The notes under the pieces are model-generated. The model saw only the letters and a program-made list of their open reading frames with translations. It did no database searches and was not told the DNA's origin. From Vigna angularis (lineage: Eukaryota; Streptophyta; Magnoliopsida; Fabales; Fabaceae): a stretch of DNA of 64,000 bases. The stretch covers positions 15,048,501 through 15,112,500 of the forward strand of contig NC_068970.1 in the NCBI RefSeq assembly GCF_016808095.1, in the 5' to 3' direction. Below are positions 36,832 to 48,799 of the stretch, in pieces. Positions within the stretch are counted from its first letter, which is position 1. Each line of letters starts with the position of its first letter. The translations under genes and the position numbers were made by a program.

Positions 36832-39828
36832 ATGAACACATTTTCGCATGTACCTCCAGGCTTTCGGTTTCATCCGACCGATGAAGAACTGGTAGGTTAC
36901 TACCTTAGGAAGAAGGTAGCGTCTAAAAGGATTGATCTAGATGTGATCAAAGATGTAGATCTCTATAAGATTGAACCATGGGATCTCCAAGGTACGTAAT
37001 TCTTACAAAGTTATAATTAAGCAAGGCCTTGCGTGGAAATAATACGTAGATGCATGGATAGAAGAAGATGCAATACGTTATATAGTGTGGAAGATAATGA
37101 TATTTGGTTGTGTGATGTAAACAGAGTTATGCAAAATAGGAACAGATGAACAAAGTGACTGGTATTTCTTCAGTCATAAAGATAAGAAATACCCAACTGG
37201 AACTCGCACGAATAGAGCTACAAAAGCAGGATTTTGGAAAGCGACGGGAAGAGACAAGGCAATATACTCTAAGCATTGCCTGATTGGCATGAGAAAGACT
37301 CTTGTGTTTTACAAAGGAAGAGCCCCAAATGGACAGAAGTCTGATTGGATCATGCATGAGTACAGGCTAGAAACTAATGAAAATGGAACTCCTCCGGTAA
37401 TTTCCATTCAAATTCAAACACATTTTTTTGTTTACATTTTTCAGGTTTGCTTTCTACTGATTTATAATCTTTACTCATTCGTGTTTTACTCAATAACTTT
37501 TATTCATTAGCTTATTGCTTCTTATAATTTTCATCTAATAATATATCACAGTTTTTATTTAAATAATAAACTATCCCTCCAAAATTCAAATATATAAGTA
37601 TTGCTGGAATAAAATATCAGGATTTTTTTTTCCTTTTTGTTGTTTTTCTACTTATTCACTACATGCTGTCAAGTCCATATTGTTTCATCAATTACTGTTC
37701 GGAATAGATATTATTTCATAGTGATTTCAAGTATTCTATAAATTGTCTAATAAGTAAGACAAAATTATTCTGCATGGCTGAAATCATGCAAAACCCGTTA
37801 TATATATCGAACTATGTTAAATATATTTTTAATTCTTATAAATATAAAAAAAGAAAAACTATTTTTAATTTTATAAATTTAAAAAATATATTTTTAATTA
37901 ATTAATTTTTTTAATGATTTAAATTGTCATAAATTTCAAAGATTTAAAAACTACTCTTATAGCTATACTGTTTATTATTTTTATGCATGCAAATATGTTA
38001 AAGATTACTTTAAGTAAGTAGGATGTAATGTTAAACAATATAAGTTCTAAATGCATACGTGATCAGTCATGATAAGCTTTATTGCTAGAAGGTCTAGTAT
38101 AATAGTTGGACTTAACAAAACAGATTCAAAATCAAATTTATATATATTTTATAAAAATCGAAAGTGTTTTTCATCCCTTAACATTTTTGTATGATTTAAA
38201 AACACTTTAAATGTATGTCCTCCTCTTATATACAATTATGAAGCCTATTAATTACGTTAATAAAACACTTTAAATCTCACAAATTTTAAAAATTAATTAG
38301 GTACATGTGGATTTTTGTTAACTGGAAAATTGCGTTAAATTGACTTCAAATGGATTATGTGAACCTTTTGTTTATAAACAAATAAATATAATAATATAGA
38401 GTATTAAGAATTTCAATGTACACTAATTTGAGAATAAAGAATGCAGTTCCTTCTTAGATGAAAACTAGAACCAAACCTCAGCTTTGGTTGAATCATAAAA
38501 CCGTTCCAGCAAGCCTATTTGCTTCCTTCCCCCATGTTTATCTAGCGTTAGCCTAATAAATACATATAGAATGCTCATTAAATTCAGCTTAACAGTGGGA
38601 TTTTGAATAGTTCACATAAGATTTTGGATTATTCAAAACTACGTTGTCTCTATTTAAAATAAAATAAAAAACATAAATCCAAACAGAATAAAAATTCTAC
38701 CGAAAAGATTCAGCTGACATAGAGTAATGCTAAAGTTAAAATGTTTCCTTACCACTCATTGATGGAAAAGGCCAGTAATTGCTTTGTTGGGTGTTTCATA
38801 CCCAATATCAATGTTCTATAATATATGAATAGTGTTAAAACAACAGTTTCACACTCAAGGAAATAATCTCTTACAACACTAACGTAATGTTTCTAGTTCT
38901 TGGTGAGGTAAACAATATTCTGCTGAAAGTTACATGCATATAACATCCTCTTCTGTGAAATTGCCTCAGACAAAATCATATATTCTGCTTAAATTTGCAC
39001 GCATTTTCAACTTCACACATAATATTCATCTTAAGTTGCTATAAAATAATAGTATATTATTACCAACAACTGAGAGCTCCAATTTAGTTAAACCAATATG
39101 TTGTTCATCTTTTAGACATTCTGTAGTTACCTAAGTAAGTATATTTTAAATTGGTTAGGGTTTAATAGTTTTAAACTGTTCAGGAAGAAGGATGGGTTGT
39201 GTGTAGAGTGTTCAAGAAGCGAATGACTACAATGCAGAAAGTGGGAGAATATGATCAGTCACCCTGTTGGTACGATGAGCAAGTTTCCTTCATGCAAGAT
39301 TTTGAATCCCCAAGGCGCATTTCTCAGCCTTATGCATCATACCATCAGCACCACCCATGCAAACCTGAGCTCATGGAATTGCAATACAACAACATACCCC
39401 ACGATGCATTCCTCCAACTTCCGCAACTTGAAAGCCCCAAACTAACTCACTCAGCACCCAGTTTGAGTTGCAGCTCAGTTGTCCCTTTTGCTTATGAAAC
39501 CAGCAACAACAAAAACAACGGAAGCACCTTGCAGTTCTCATCACTCTCTCAGGAAGAACAGATACAATACTGCCACCAACAAAGTCAAAATTCCCTCTAT
39601 GATAATGCGGTTGACCAAGTCACAGATTGGCGAGTGCTTGACAAATTTGTTGCTTCTCAGCTTAGTCACAACCAAGATGTTTCCAAGGAGACCAGTTATT
39701 CCAATGCACCTATTTTCCAAGTGGCTGAACAAATTTCTGTGGTAACCAATGGATCCAAAAAGGAGCAAATTTCTCAGGAATATGCTTCAACATCTACCTC
39801 CAGTTGCCAGATTGACCTGTGGAAGTGA
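36832..39828 (+). CDS. NAC transcription factor, VND class (VND4/5-like), complete
   Basis: Three coding exons: 36832-36991, 37125-37396 and 39184-39828, with GT-AG introns of 133 and 1787 bp; 358 aa. The N-terminal NAC domain (about residues 7-160) has all subdomains: [21 protein letters not shown] (A; read as [13 protein letters not shown] then VGYYLRKK), [12 protein letters not shown] (B), [21 protein letters not shown] ([11 protein letters not shown] then [11 protein letters not shown]), [20 protein letters not shown] and [23 protein letters not shown] (D; partial quotes), and [13 protein letters not shown] (E). The C-terminus is Gln/Ser-rich and ends QIDLWK; it contains [12 protein letters not shown], a motif I recall from VND4-type proteins. 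This class switches on secondary-wall and cell-death genes in xylem vessels. Assignment to VND4/5 rather than VND1-3 rests on the start [11 protein letters not shown] and the WYDEQ motif, from memory. Confidence 0.94.
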
Positions 39829-39961
39829 AAGTTTATAAATATATATTATATATAGTAACTAAAAGATATATGATGCATAATACTAATTATAGGAAGTGCG
39901 TACAAGTAAATGTTGAAAAAAAAAAAAAAAGACAACAGTGTTTCTCCCGGTTGTTGTACAT

Positions 39962-39967
39962 AATAAA
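39962..39967 (+). terminator. Possible polyadenylation signal of the NAC gene
   Basis: AATAAA lies 134 nt after the stop codon. Plant signals are loose, so this is only a candidate. Confidence 0.35.
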
Positions 39968-42900
39968 CCCAGATGTTTTATATATATATATATACCATTA
40001 GTTGTTGAACCTCTGGAAGCTAGAGTATGGGCTGAATGCATCCATTTATTAGATGCAATTCATCTCTCCTATATATAGTGCTTCAAGGTCAACTCTACTC
40101 TCTACAGCAGAAAGTGATCCATGGTGGGAAGATTTCTGCGCATTAATGATAAAAGTTATTTGTTTACTGCAGCTTAATTTTGCATTTACTGATATGTATT
40201 CAGTTTGTACTTGAAATAGGCAATTACTTGGATCTATCAGAATCCAGAAGTGTGAGAATGAAGGTATGAAGATTTGAGAATATAAACCATATATGTGCTT
40301 CTTACATATACACACACACGTTCTCCACTGTGCTAGTTTAGAATTTACTGTTATATCTCTTTTCTGCAAGCGTACAATTTCTGTATGGCATAATAGATGT
40401 GAAACTTTAAACACCAATTTAAAGAGATTAATCACTGACATTCACTGAAAACCATAATCTATATTCGCGTTGCTGGGATTCAAACAAAATCCCATCGATT
40501 AAAAGAAAAGACAGATATAAATTTATATAAATAGATACCTCAATTGATAAGAGATTTTTTGAAATGATACTAAAACCAAATTCATGAACTTTTAGTCTAA
40601 AGTGGATATATCTTATCAGGTGTGAAGAACTATGTGTGTCGAACATGTTGGAAAATGCTAAACGACTCAATCCAAGAAAAGTAAACAAATGAATTTTATT
40701 GGTTTTTTTTTTTTGTATATTTTTCTTGTTTCTAAAGATCCATTTTTTTTTTTGTTTTCTTAGAGTTAACATATATTCTGTCATATCTGCACTTTATAGG
40801 AAATGCTTCGTAAAATAACTCGGAAACGAGTTAAATAGCCTGCGAACTCGTATTGGATTGCGTTAGGCTGTAAAAGGTATACCATTATTATTATACACTT
40901 CTATATACGATCTAATAATTTTCCTTTTCCTCTTGTGCCTGGGTTTGACCCTATATATGTTTTTGAGGGATTCATTTCAATATTTTTGTTATATTTTGAT
41001 AAATAATAAGAAAAAAAATGAAGAAAATGACAAACATAATATAACAATTCGGAATCATTTATAGTTTGATAGATCTATTGAGGGGATTCGTACAGGAGAT
41101 TTAATTATAATGAGTCCCTCTAAATCAATATAGCAAACTTTACATTATCTCCTGAATTTGGCTCACATGCACGTCTATTTGTTAAATTTATCTTTTGAAA
41201 AATTTATTAGTAATATGACCATTCATGCTCCATTTTAGATAAATACAGTATGATTTTTATATTCAAATACGACTCTAAGTTTTATATTAAATAAAAATAA
41301 GAAAGGTGAAAAAAAATATTAATTCATTACTCTATTTAATTTGAATTATTGGATTTAATTCTTTTTACTATTAGCTATAAGTATATTTTAAAGCATCTAC
41401 ACAAGTTTTCTAACACATAATAAAAAGAACTATAAAAATTATGTTATCAAATTACATCTTAAATATATTTTAAGATAATTATAATTACAATTGGTTAAAT
41501 ATAATAATTATATTTAACCAACTGGAATTATGATTATATACTGAAAACATATATATTTACTGTTATTCTAACAAACTTCTCTCTTTTCAAATCAATTAAA
41601 TTAAAAGTATATATTTACTGAAAATTTAGAAAATGATAAATAAAGATAAACATATTTTTATTAAAAAAAACTACAATTAAGAAAAGGAAAGAAAGTATTT
41701 ATGTTGGAGTCGGGTCAAAGTTTATCCAAGTTTAAAAAATAAATTTTGAGTTGATCTTAGCAGTACTGTACCTATTGAGATAACACGTTTTTAGCTAAAC
41801 TCTGGATTATTACTCTCCAAGAAAAGTAAGATTATTTGTTAATGCAGTCATTCTATCAGAAGTCAAACTTATACATATCTTTATGAGGATACGATAAATC
41901 TGGTAGCTCAACGCCTAAAAAACATTGTGTGGGATAAAATCTTTAAAAGCATAAGTACATTTATATTTATTTCACATATATTATAAAAATAAAATAACAT
42001 AAAAAAAATGAATTGTTGTATTTAAAAAAAAAGATAAATAAATATAAAAATTTATGTGTGTAAAATATCATTTCTCAATTATGAATTATGAATGTATCTA
42101 CGTACCTTATTCTGAAATATTTGTACTCCAAAAGTATGTGGATTCAAAGAAGAGTTTGACAGTAAAATTAGTTCGTGATGAGTATAATAAATAGGTGATG
42201 ATATTTTGACATTTACAAGAAAAATAAAATTGATTTAATAACTTCAAATAATAATGTTATAATGGAAATATAAGTTTATTATATTGTTGCTGAGAGGGTT
42301 TTCTTTTAATTTAGAAGGTTTCAAAATATGACTTCCCTAAAACAATATTTTCTAGTTCAAAAAAAAGGTAGAACGTAGAAATTATAGTAAGAAGTGTTAG
42401 ACTGATCGCAAACGGCGAAAAATGTATATCCAAACATACACTAAGTTGGGTAAACTCTTTTTTACTGGGATAGTTTATTTTTTAAAATTACTAAAAAAAT
42501 TATGTTATAAGTGGGATTTAGTCGACTCAACTTTTGTTTGAATAAAATTCAAATAATTTTAAACTGGGTAAAATTTTTGTGACAATTTAACTGTCATAGA
42601 ATAAAAGTTTTTAAAGCAGAAACAAATTTCAGAATTCAATGTATAGATTATTACCTTTTTTGCAATTTAAAAAATAAGCAATGTTTGAGATTATTATTGC
42701 CAACTAACTGAAAATAATAAATACACTCGCAGTGTCGTCCACTCAGAAAACGTAGAAGATATGTTAAGTTGGTTCTCAATCATGTTATAGTAATGTTTTA
42801 ATAGTTTACATTAAAAAAATTCACACTAATAACTTAGAAAAACTAAACTAAAGAAGATGTTCGATGCATACTTTCACACTAGAAATACACGCTCACTGTC

Positions 42901-43200
42901 ACAGTGAGTACATAGAATGTCCTAAAAAACTATGATAAAATGAAAGAAATGGTGTCAATCAAACGTTTCTGTCGTATCAATGTCAAAATATGAAAACCAT
43001 AGCTATAAATCAACTGAACTGTAAAAGTTAGCGGAGATCCAATATGATCCAAGTAGTCAATTAAGAACACAGTCTGGAAGCTATTCCAAACTGTTTTTGA
43101 GAAAAAATCACAAGTTTTAGTTGAATGCAAAGTAAAACGAAGATATGATCATAACAAGGTCTGGGACATATACCAATTACAGGAACTCCTGAATCCAAAA
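39968..43200. other. Intergenic DNA, no gene supported
   Basis: Frames at 40049-40441 and 40428-40784 on the minus strand have no domain and overlap the NAC 3' flank. The rest is AT-rich. The only distinct structure is the inverted repeat at 41481-41531. Confidence 0.5.
41481..41531. repeat. Near-perfect palindrome, 25-nt arms, 1-nt centre
   Basis: The arms are 41481-41505 and 41507-41531. The inner 15 nt (TTGGTTAAATATAAT and its complement) pair perfectly; the outer 10 nt carry two mismatches. Confidence 0.8.
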
Positions 43201-43228
43201 ATGCCGTTTTATATCAAACAAATATTAC

Positions 43229-43400
43229 CTTCACTAAGAGACATATTTCGTTCCATTCTCAGGGCATGAATAGCTCAAAGATGGCTCCTCAGCTTCTCTG
43301 CCAAAACACTCCTCCATCTAACAAGTTTTTTCTTTGCATAACGTGCCACTTTGAGTAACTGCAAGCTGTCAGACAAGTCTCAGAATGTTTCAACATAACT
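43229..43400 (-). pseudogene. Possible coding fragment of unknown origin
   Basis: On the minus strand one frame reads SLQLLKVARYAKKKLVRW then RSVLAEKLRSHL, an in-frame TGA, then AIHALRMERNMSLSE up to a plausible GT donor (complement at 43227-43228). The basic, helix-like wording and higher GC suggest former exon sequence. The in-frame stop argues against a working gene. I do not recognise the family. It may be a captured exon or chance. Confidence 0.25.
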
Positions 43401-44340
43401 GGTCGGAAAGAAGAGGAGTTAACTTATTCAAAAGTTCCACCGGAGTGACGGGAATTTTCAAAAGTTGTTGCTTTATATACCAATGTCGAAACAAATCTTA
43501 AACAACCAATCATATATGCGAATGATAATCAAGGACAACGAGTGGTTGTTTGTGTGGCTGTCATTGAATATTGACGACAGGTTAAAATTCTTGTGTCGGA
43601 GTGAATTAAAGAAGCAAACGAAATTCCTTTCAAGTAATGGAACGACACAATGATTAGGCGTGCTCCCATAAACCTAATCATGATGCATGTTTGAACTCAT
43701 AGTCAGAGACTCATCACTTGCACAGAAAGAGAGGAGTGTGAAAGAGCTTAGCATGCTTGCCACAACGATTCTCATATCATACCAGTGTGGATGAGGAGGG
43801 AGCACCCAAACAGAACTTTATCAAGTGTTACTTTCTTACTGGTTCTTACCTCATTAGGGTTTATCTTTTCATTGCTTCACATGTTTTCCTGGGGACAATA
43901 GAGTGGAGAGAAATTATAGACTAGGGCTCGCCCTCAACTTAAAGCCAAAACAACCAAGTCATGCGCATTCATCGATGCCGTGTGTGCCTGAATAAGTAGG
44001 ATTATTATAAAAACATTTATACTGTATTGGACCATGTTATTCAGCTCATATGAGGGTAACAAAACTTACATCGTTTTGTTTAGTTCCACACAAAGTTTTA
44101 AAATGCCTCAGTCCCTTGCTAAGTAAATTAATACTTGCATTTCGATAAATTTTTCTTATAAAAAATTATTTTAACAAAAGTAAACACATAATAATAATTA
44201 AAAAAAAGGAAAAAATAATGACACTATTCATTTATTTTATTTGCAAAAAGAAAAATTACAAAATACAAAATATAAGTGCAAAGAGAATATCTAAACTTGT
44301 ATGCAAAATAGAAATTACCATATCAATTTTATATGTCAAC
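43401..44340. other. Intergenic DNA, part with raised GC
   Basis: About 43640-43960 is less AT-rich than its surroundings but holds no supported frame. A small hairpin (ATGATTAGG/CCTAATCAT) is at 43650-43681. Confidence 0.4.
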
Positions 44341-44351
44341 TTAGACGACAA

Positions 44352-45020
44352 GTTACCTAAACTATAACATAAGTTAAAGACAACAACGTGGCACCCAAGT
44401 TACCTAGATGGTAACCTAAAGCCTACAAACAAGATACCAAGTTACTTAGACAGTAACCTAAACGAGATATCTAGTTACTTAGATGGTAATTGAAATCGTT
44501 CAAACGTGACACCAGAGTTACCTAGATGGTAACATCAGTTAAAATATGCAAACGTGGCACCTTACTTAGACAGTAACAAAAACTCGCAAACACAAAACCC
44601 GAGTTACAAAGACGATAATGTTAATTAAAGCTCATAAACACGACATCCAAGTTACTTAGACAGTAACAAAAACTCACAAACGTGACACCCAAGTTACCTA
44701 GACAGTAACATCAGTTAAAGCCCGCAAATGTGATATCTAAATTACCTAGACTGTAACATTAATTAGAGCCTGCAATGCGACACCCAAGTTATCTAGACGA
44801 TAACATAAGTCCGCAAAAACAACACCCATGTTACCTAGATGGTAACATCAGTTAACGCTCACCAACACAACACCCTAGTTATCTACACAATAACATATGC
44901 TCGAAAACGTGACATCCAAGTTATCTAAGTGACAACCACAAACGTGACACTTGAGTCTACCTAGACGATAGCATAATTTAAGCCCGCTCAGGTGATACCT
45001 TAGGCTACCTATACTGTAAC
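44352..45020. repeat. Array of 16 palindromic-core repeats
   Basis: A 17-bp core of the form GTTACCTAGATGGTAAC recurs at 44352, 44399, 44441, 44474, 44517, 44561, 44603, 44651, 44693, 44741, 44788, 44830, 44878, 44920, ~44954 and ~45003. The arms GTTAC/GTAAC are usually kept while the central 7 nt vary (CTAGATG, TTAGACA, CTAGACA). Spacing is mostly 42-48 bp. The spacers share AAACGTGACACCCAA and ATCAGTTAAAGCCCGC. No coding frame is seen. It is a diverged minisatellite in which each unit could form a hairpin. Confidence 0.9.
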
Positions 45021-45059
45021 ATCAAATTAAACGCGCTCAGAGGGCATCTAAAGTGTTCG

Positions 45060-46440
45060 AACAACCGATACCGATTTTGCATAGCGGAAATATAAAATAA
45101 GAGTACGATACAGATTGTTAAAAACAAAGAACTTGTTCGGTCAATTTTAAAAATGGTTCCTTTAATTTTCTCTTAAATGTTTTATCAAACAGCGCTAAGA
45201 GTTTAAAGAGTTTAGAGTTCAAGAAAATCAACACAGAAATTTTATCCTAGTTCGAATCAAAAGATTCTACGTCCAATCATTAATCACTATGAATAGTGAT
45301 TAACCTTTTTCACTAAAGTAATGTTTGTACAGATTACAAGATATGAAGTAAAGATTAAGAAACGAGAGCACCTTTCGTTTGACAAACGAACGGAAGAACC
45401 TTCCTTTGACAAACGAACCGGAAGAGACAACTCAGCCAACTTGAAGAGAACCGCTCCGACCTTTGACACACAAAGCGCGAGCTTCTCCTTTTCACAAGAC
45501 TTGGCAAGAGCACACTATCACTTTGAGAACTTCCTCAGACAAACTGTATTCTCAAAATGGCATAGATTCCTTTTGCACTTACTAAGAGCTTCCTTTAGAC
45601 ACACAGCTCTAATACTCTCAAAATGAAAAGTTAAATTCTAAGAGATGTGAATACCTCTATTTATAAGCCTAAGTTCGTGCAGGGTCAGAAACTGCCAGTG
45701 ATAATCGATATCATAAGTGATAATCGATTATTTGTGTCCGTTATGGGATTTTCAAAAAAGTGATAATCGATTATCCTGGAGAATAATCGATTATTTGCGC
45801 GACTTGGGCAATATTGACTCAGACTAGAATAATCGATTATCCTGAGCAATAATCGATTATTTGCGCGAGCAACTCTTTTCCAAAGAGGCTCATGATAATC
45901 GATTATCACATCCAATAATCGATTATCTACGCAAAGACTCTCTAAACAGGAAAACTTCTAAGTGTTCTTACATCAACAAAGTAATTCCTATACAATTAAT
46001 TCTACAAAATGCTTTTAAAATAAGTAGAACAAAAGTCTTCAAGTTCTTCATCTTGTAGCATCATCAAAACCATAATATCTTCAAGACACCAATGCTCCTC
46101 ATTGGTAACATAAAGTTGACAACACAAAGTTTGCTCAAATAAGCCGCATCAAATCCTTCGTAAGTCAATAATTCAAAGTGCTCAAGATAACATCCATGGT
46201 CAAAGACGGCCTTTAAAGCTCGACTGAACAACCAATCCACTTGCAAAGTCAAAGACGACCACATATAACCTGGCCAAATGGTTTATCCACCTGCAAACAT
46301 AAATTCGGCTACAACTCAGCAAAATGGTCAGTCACAATGGCAATAAGCATTCCCTTTATGCTAATAAAACTTTCAAGCTTGGGAGACTTATTATGTACCA
46401 AGCCCAACAAATATACTAAGTAGCATGGTCCAACAAGGTC
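45060..46440. mobile_element. Retroelement-like block, probable degenerate LTR
   Basis: This non-coding block has a composition distinct from its flanks. It contains ATTTTATCCTAGTTCGAATC and CTACGTCCAATCATTAATCAC, with a perfect 11-nt hairpin at 45280-45303, a CTATTTATAAG promoter-like box near 45656, and the AATCGATT palindrome cluster. Such wording resembles LTR regions of legume retrotransposons as I recall them. No polymerase frame, paired LTR or target duplication was found, so orientation and ends are unknown. Confidence 0.4.
45700..45928. repeat. Cluster of ATAATCGATTAT palindromes
   Basis: Seven exact TAATCGATTA motifs plus one variant (TAATCGATAT) occur within about 230 bp, often in pairs such as GATAATCGATTATC ... 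AATAATCGATTATT, with shared TTTGCGCGA and CCTGAG/CCTGGAG linkers. Confidence 0.9.
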
Positions 46441-46853
46441 CATTCAGTATTATTAACCTAAAAGTGGTTAAATAATATTCTAGAGTATATTTATTGTTAC
46501 AACTATAAATATATGATTACGTTATAATTAAATCTTAATAGTTTGATTACGTTATAATATCTTTTAATGTCATATATCAACACAATATATGATTAGTTAT
46601 GTAAAATATTACATTATTGTTATTAATTTTTTAATTTGATATATAATCAGTAAGTTGTTATATTTTTCGATATTATTAAGTATTCTTTGGATATTTTTTG
46701 TTTTTACAACATAATTCATAAGGTCTACAGGCCTTATAATTACACATAGTATTTCACTCATAAATATACACTATCTTATTAATTTAAGCATCAAAAAATA
46801 TTTTACAATGGATATTCCCCTTTGAGTAATGAGAAATTTGATTTTATTTGTCA
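46441..46853. other. AT-rich intergenic DNA, no gene seen
   Basis: No supported frame. The phrase GATTACGTTATAAT is repeated near 46513 and 46547. Confidence 0.45.
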
Positions 46854-47040
46854 CATTACAAGAAAAATTTATATTATTGATGATCAAAATTTATCACTAA
46901 TGTTTAAAATTCGTAGATAAATTGACAAAAAATTCGTGGACAAAATTTATCAATAACTACTGACAAAAAAATCTATTGGTATTATCCATTGATAATTATC
47001 GACAAAAAATTTATCGGTAAAATTTGCTTATAAACATTGC
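46854..47040. mobile_element. Possible terminus of a CACTA-type DNA transposon
   Basis: CATTACAAGAAAAATT resembles the CACTACAAGAAAA end of CACTA elements with a change. It is followed by subterminal, partly inverted phrases (AAATTTATC, GACAAAAAATT, TTTATCGGTAAAATTTG) as found in such ends. The matching other end was not found, so this may be a fragment. Confidence 0.25.
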
Positions 47041-47920
47041 GATTTCGTTCATCTTCTTTCTCTTTCCTCCTTCCTCTTCTTTTATTCTTTTTGTTTTCAT
47101 GAATTTTGTCACCAAATAGAGCATTGTCAGCCACCAACTCCAATTTTTTCTTAGTAAGATGAAATGACTGCCATGCTAAGGGAATAGATACATATAACAA
47201 GTTCAAACTTGGTGTCATCCTTCACACCAAATCATATTCATGTGTTCTGAAAAAATATCCAGGTATAAAGGGTTGTCTGGTTTTCGTTGATTTGGGGCGC
47301 ATATTTATATATTTCCTAACCATTACTTTTCTGAGCCACCGAAGAGAAAAGAAACTCATTTTGCAAATGATTGAGGAAGAAAAGGGTAAAAAGAAGTAAT
47401 TAATATACGTAGATTACATAAAAATATGTAGTACATAGACAGTACTACGTACAAAATACTCGGAAGCAGAAAGACAAACGATATTATTGGTGGATCATGC
47501 TATGCATGCTAAATGATAAAATAGAGAAGACTTTGAGGCTTGAGGTGACGAAAGCTACAACAAGACTTGGTGAGAAACTTCAGGCCTAGCTGGGTGGTGG
47601 TCCCTTTACTTTGGAAGGAGTAAAAAAAGAATGTAATCCCAAAACCATGAGCATGAAACTGTAATGCAAAGAGGGCACATTAGCTGTGTGACATGTTGGG
47701 AAAAATCACACAAAAGGAGACAACTAATTCACTGTTTGTGTTATTGGTAGTTTATAAATCCACTTGAAAGGCAAGAAAGAACTCAGAAAAGATAATGTGA
47801 AAAGACAGAAAGAAAAGAAAGGGTGTTGTAAAGACGAAGCAACATGATTGTTGAGATCTTGGGTTTTGACATGAGACTGAGACTGAGGGTTTTCTTGACT
47901 CTGTCATTGTGGGCTTTCGT
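47041..47920. other. Intergenic DNA, possibly 3' flank of a minus-strand gene
   Basis: Mixed composition and no supported frame. If the exons proposed at 47921-48766 are real, this holds their 3' untranslated region. Confidence 0.35.
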
Positions 47921-48766
47921 TCAATGATTCAACTTACTCAAAGCTACTTTCCGTGCAAGCTGCTCTTGCTGTTCCTGCATTTCACCACCTATCAGTTTAT
48001 ATGCAAAACAAAATATTATATTTAATAAGAATACAAGAGTAAAGTACAAGATAAAATTAATTACTTGGTAAAGAAAAGCGTACAAGCCCTTCTTCTCATT
48101 TAAATTAATGAAAAGTAGAAAATAAAAGTATAGAATATAATTGTTTTCCAAAGGATGATAAGAAAATTACCTGTTTGTCATCAATCCAAAGATTAAAACT
48201 GAAATTGGTTCATGAATAATATTTATCAAATATTAAACGAAAAGGTAGTTCATTTTCATTTACTATAACTATTTTTTTTAGTTCAGACAAACAATACTTC
48301 AAATTCTATTCCATTCTTTTTAACCTTACCAATTATAGATAAAAAAAAAAGACTTAAACGAGTTTTTCTTTAAAATATAGTAGCATTTTTAGTTCCAAAC
48401 AAACTTCTACTTGAATTTAGTTTTTCTTTATTCTTTTCATTCATTCCTGTCAATACATTTATTTAGCTTTTGTTATATTACATATAATATGAAATTCATT
48501 TGGTTTTAATTCTCATCAAATATTTTTCAAATGAACTAATTAAAAATAATTAAATAAAAAGTTCTAGTCACCAACAAGTAAAATATCTTCTAAGAACTGA
48601 ATATAACAAAATCTAATGTCAATCTACATAATGTAAAAATTCCTATTCTTTAATTTTAAAACAAATAGGCTAATAACACTAACAGAGCTAAAGAAAGCTC
48701 TCACCCAGTACAAGGTTTGTAAAGAGAGAAGCCCAAATTTTCAGTGTTTTTATTGGATCTTACGGG
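47921..48766 (-). CDS. Possible 3' exons of an unidentified gene
   Basis: Four minus-strand segments bounded by AG and GT join in one frame: 48705-48766 (62 nt), 48171-48198 (28 nt), 48065-48094 (30 nt) and 47921-47974 (54 nt with TGA). Introns would be 506, 76 and 90 nt. The peptide pieces are SNKNTENLGFSLYKPCTG, FNLWIDDKQ, KKGLYAFLYQ and EQQEQLARKVALSKLNH. All phases agree, which is more than expected of random AT-rich DNA, and the last piece is a good charged helix. No start codon or upstream exon was found and I do not recognise the protein. It could be the end of a real gene, a captured fragment or coincidence. Confidence 0.28.
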
Positions 48767-48799
48767 CTAATCTCTCCGTTACTATAAGGCAATTTCTTC

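Noticed and set aside
40049..40784. Two overlapping minus-strand frames of 130 and 118 codons
   Set aside because: They overlap the 3' flank of the NAC gene, have no recognisable motif and are not linked by splice sites.
44352..45020. CRISPR-like look of the regular palindromic repeats
   Set aside because: The window is plant nuclear DNA, the repeats are diverged with variable spacing, the spacers resemble one another, and there are no cas genes. It is a minisatellite.
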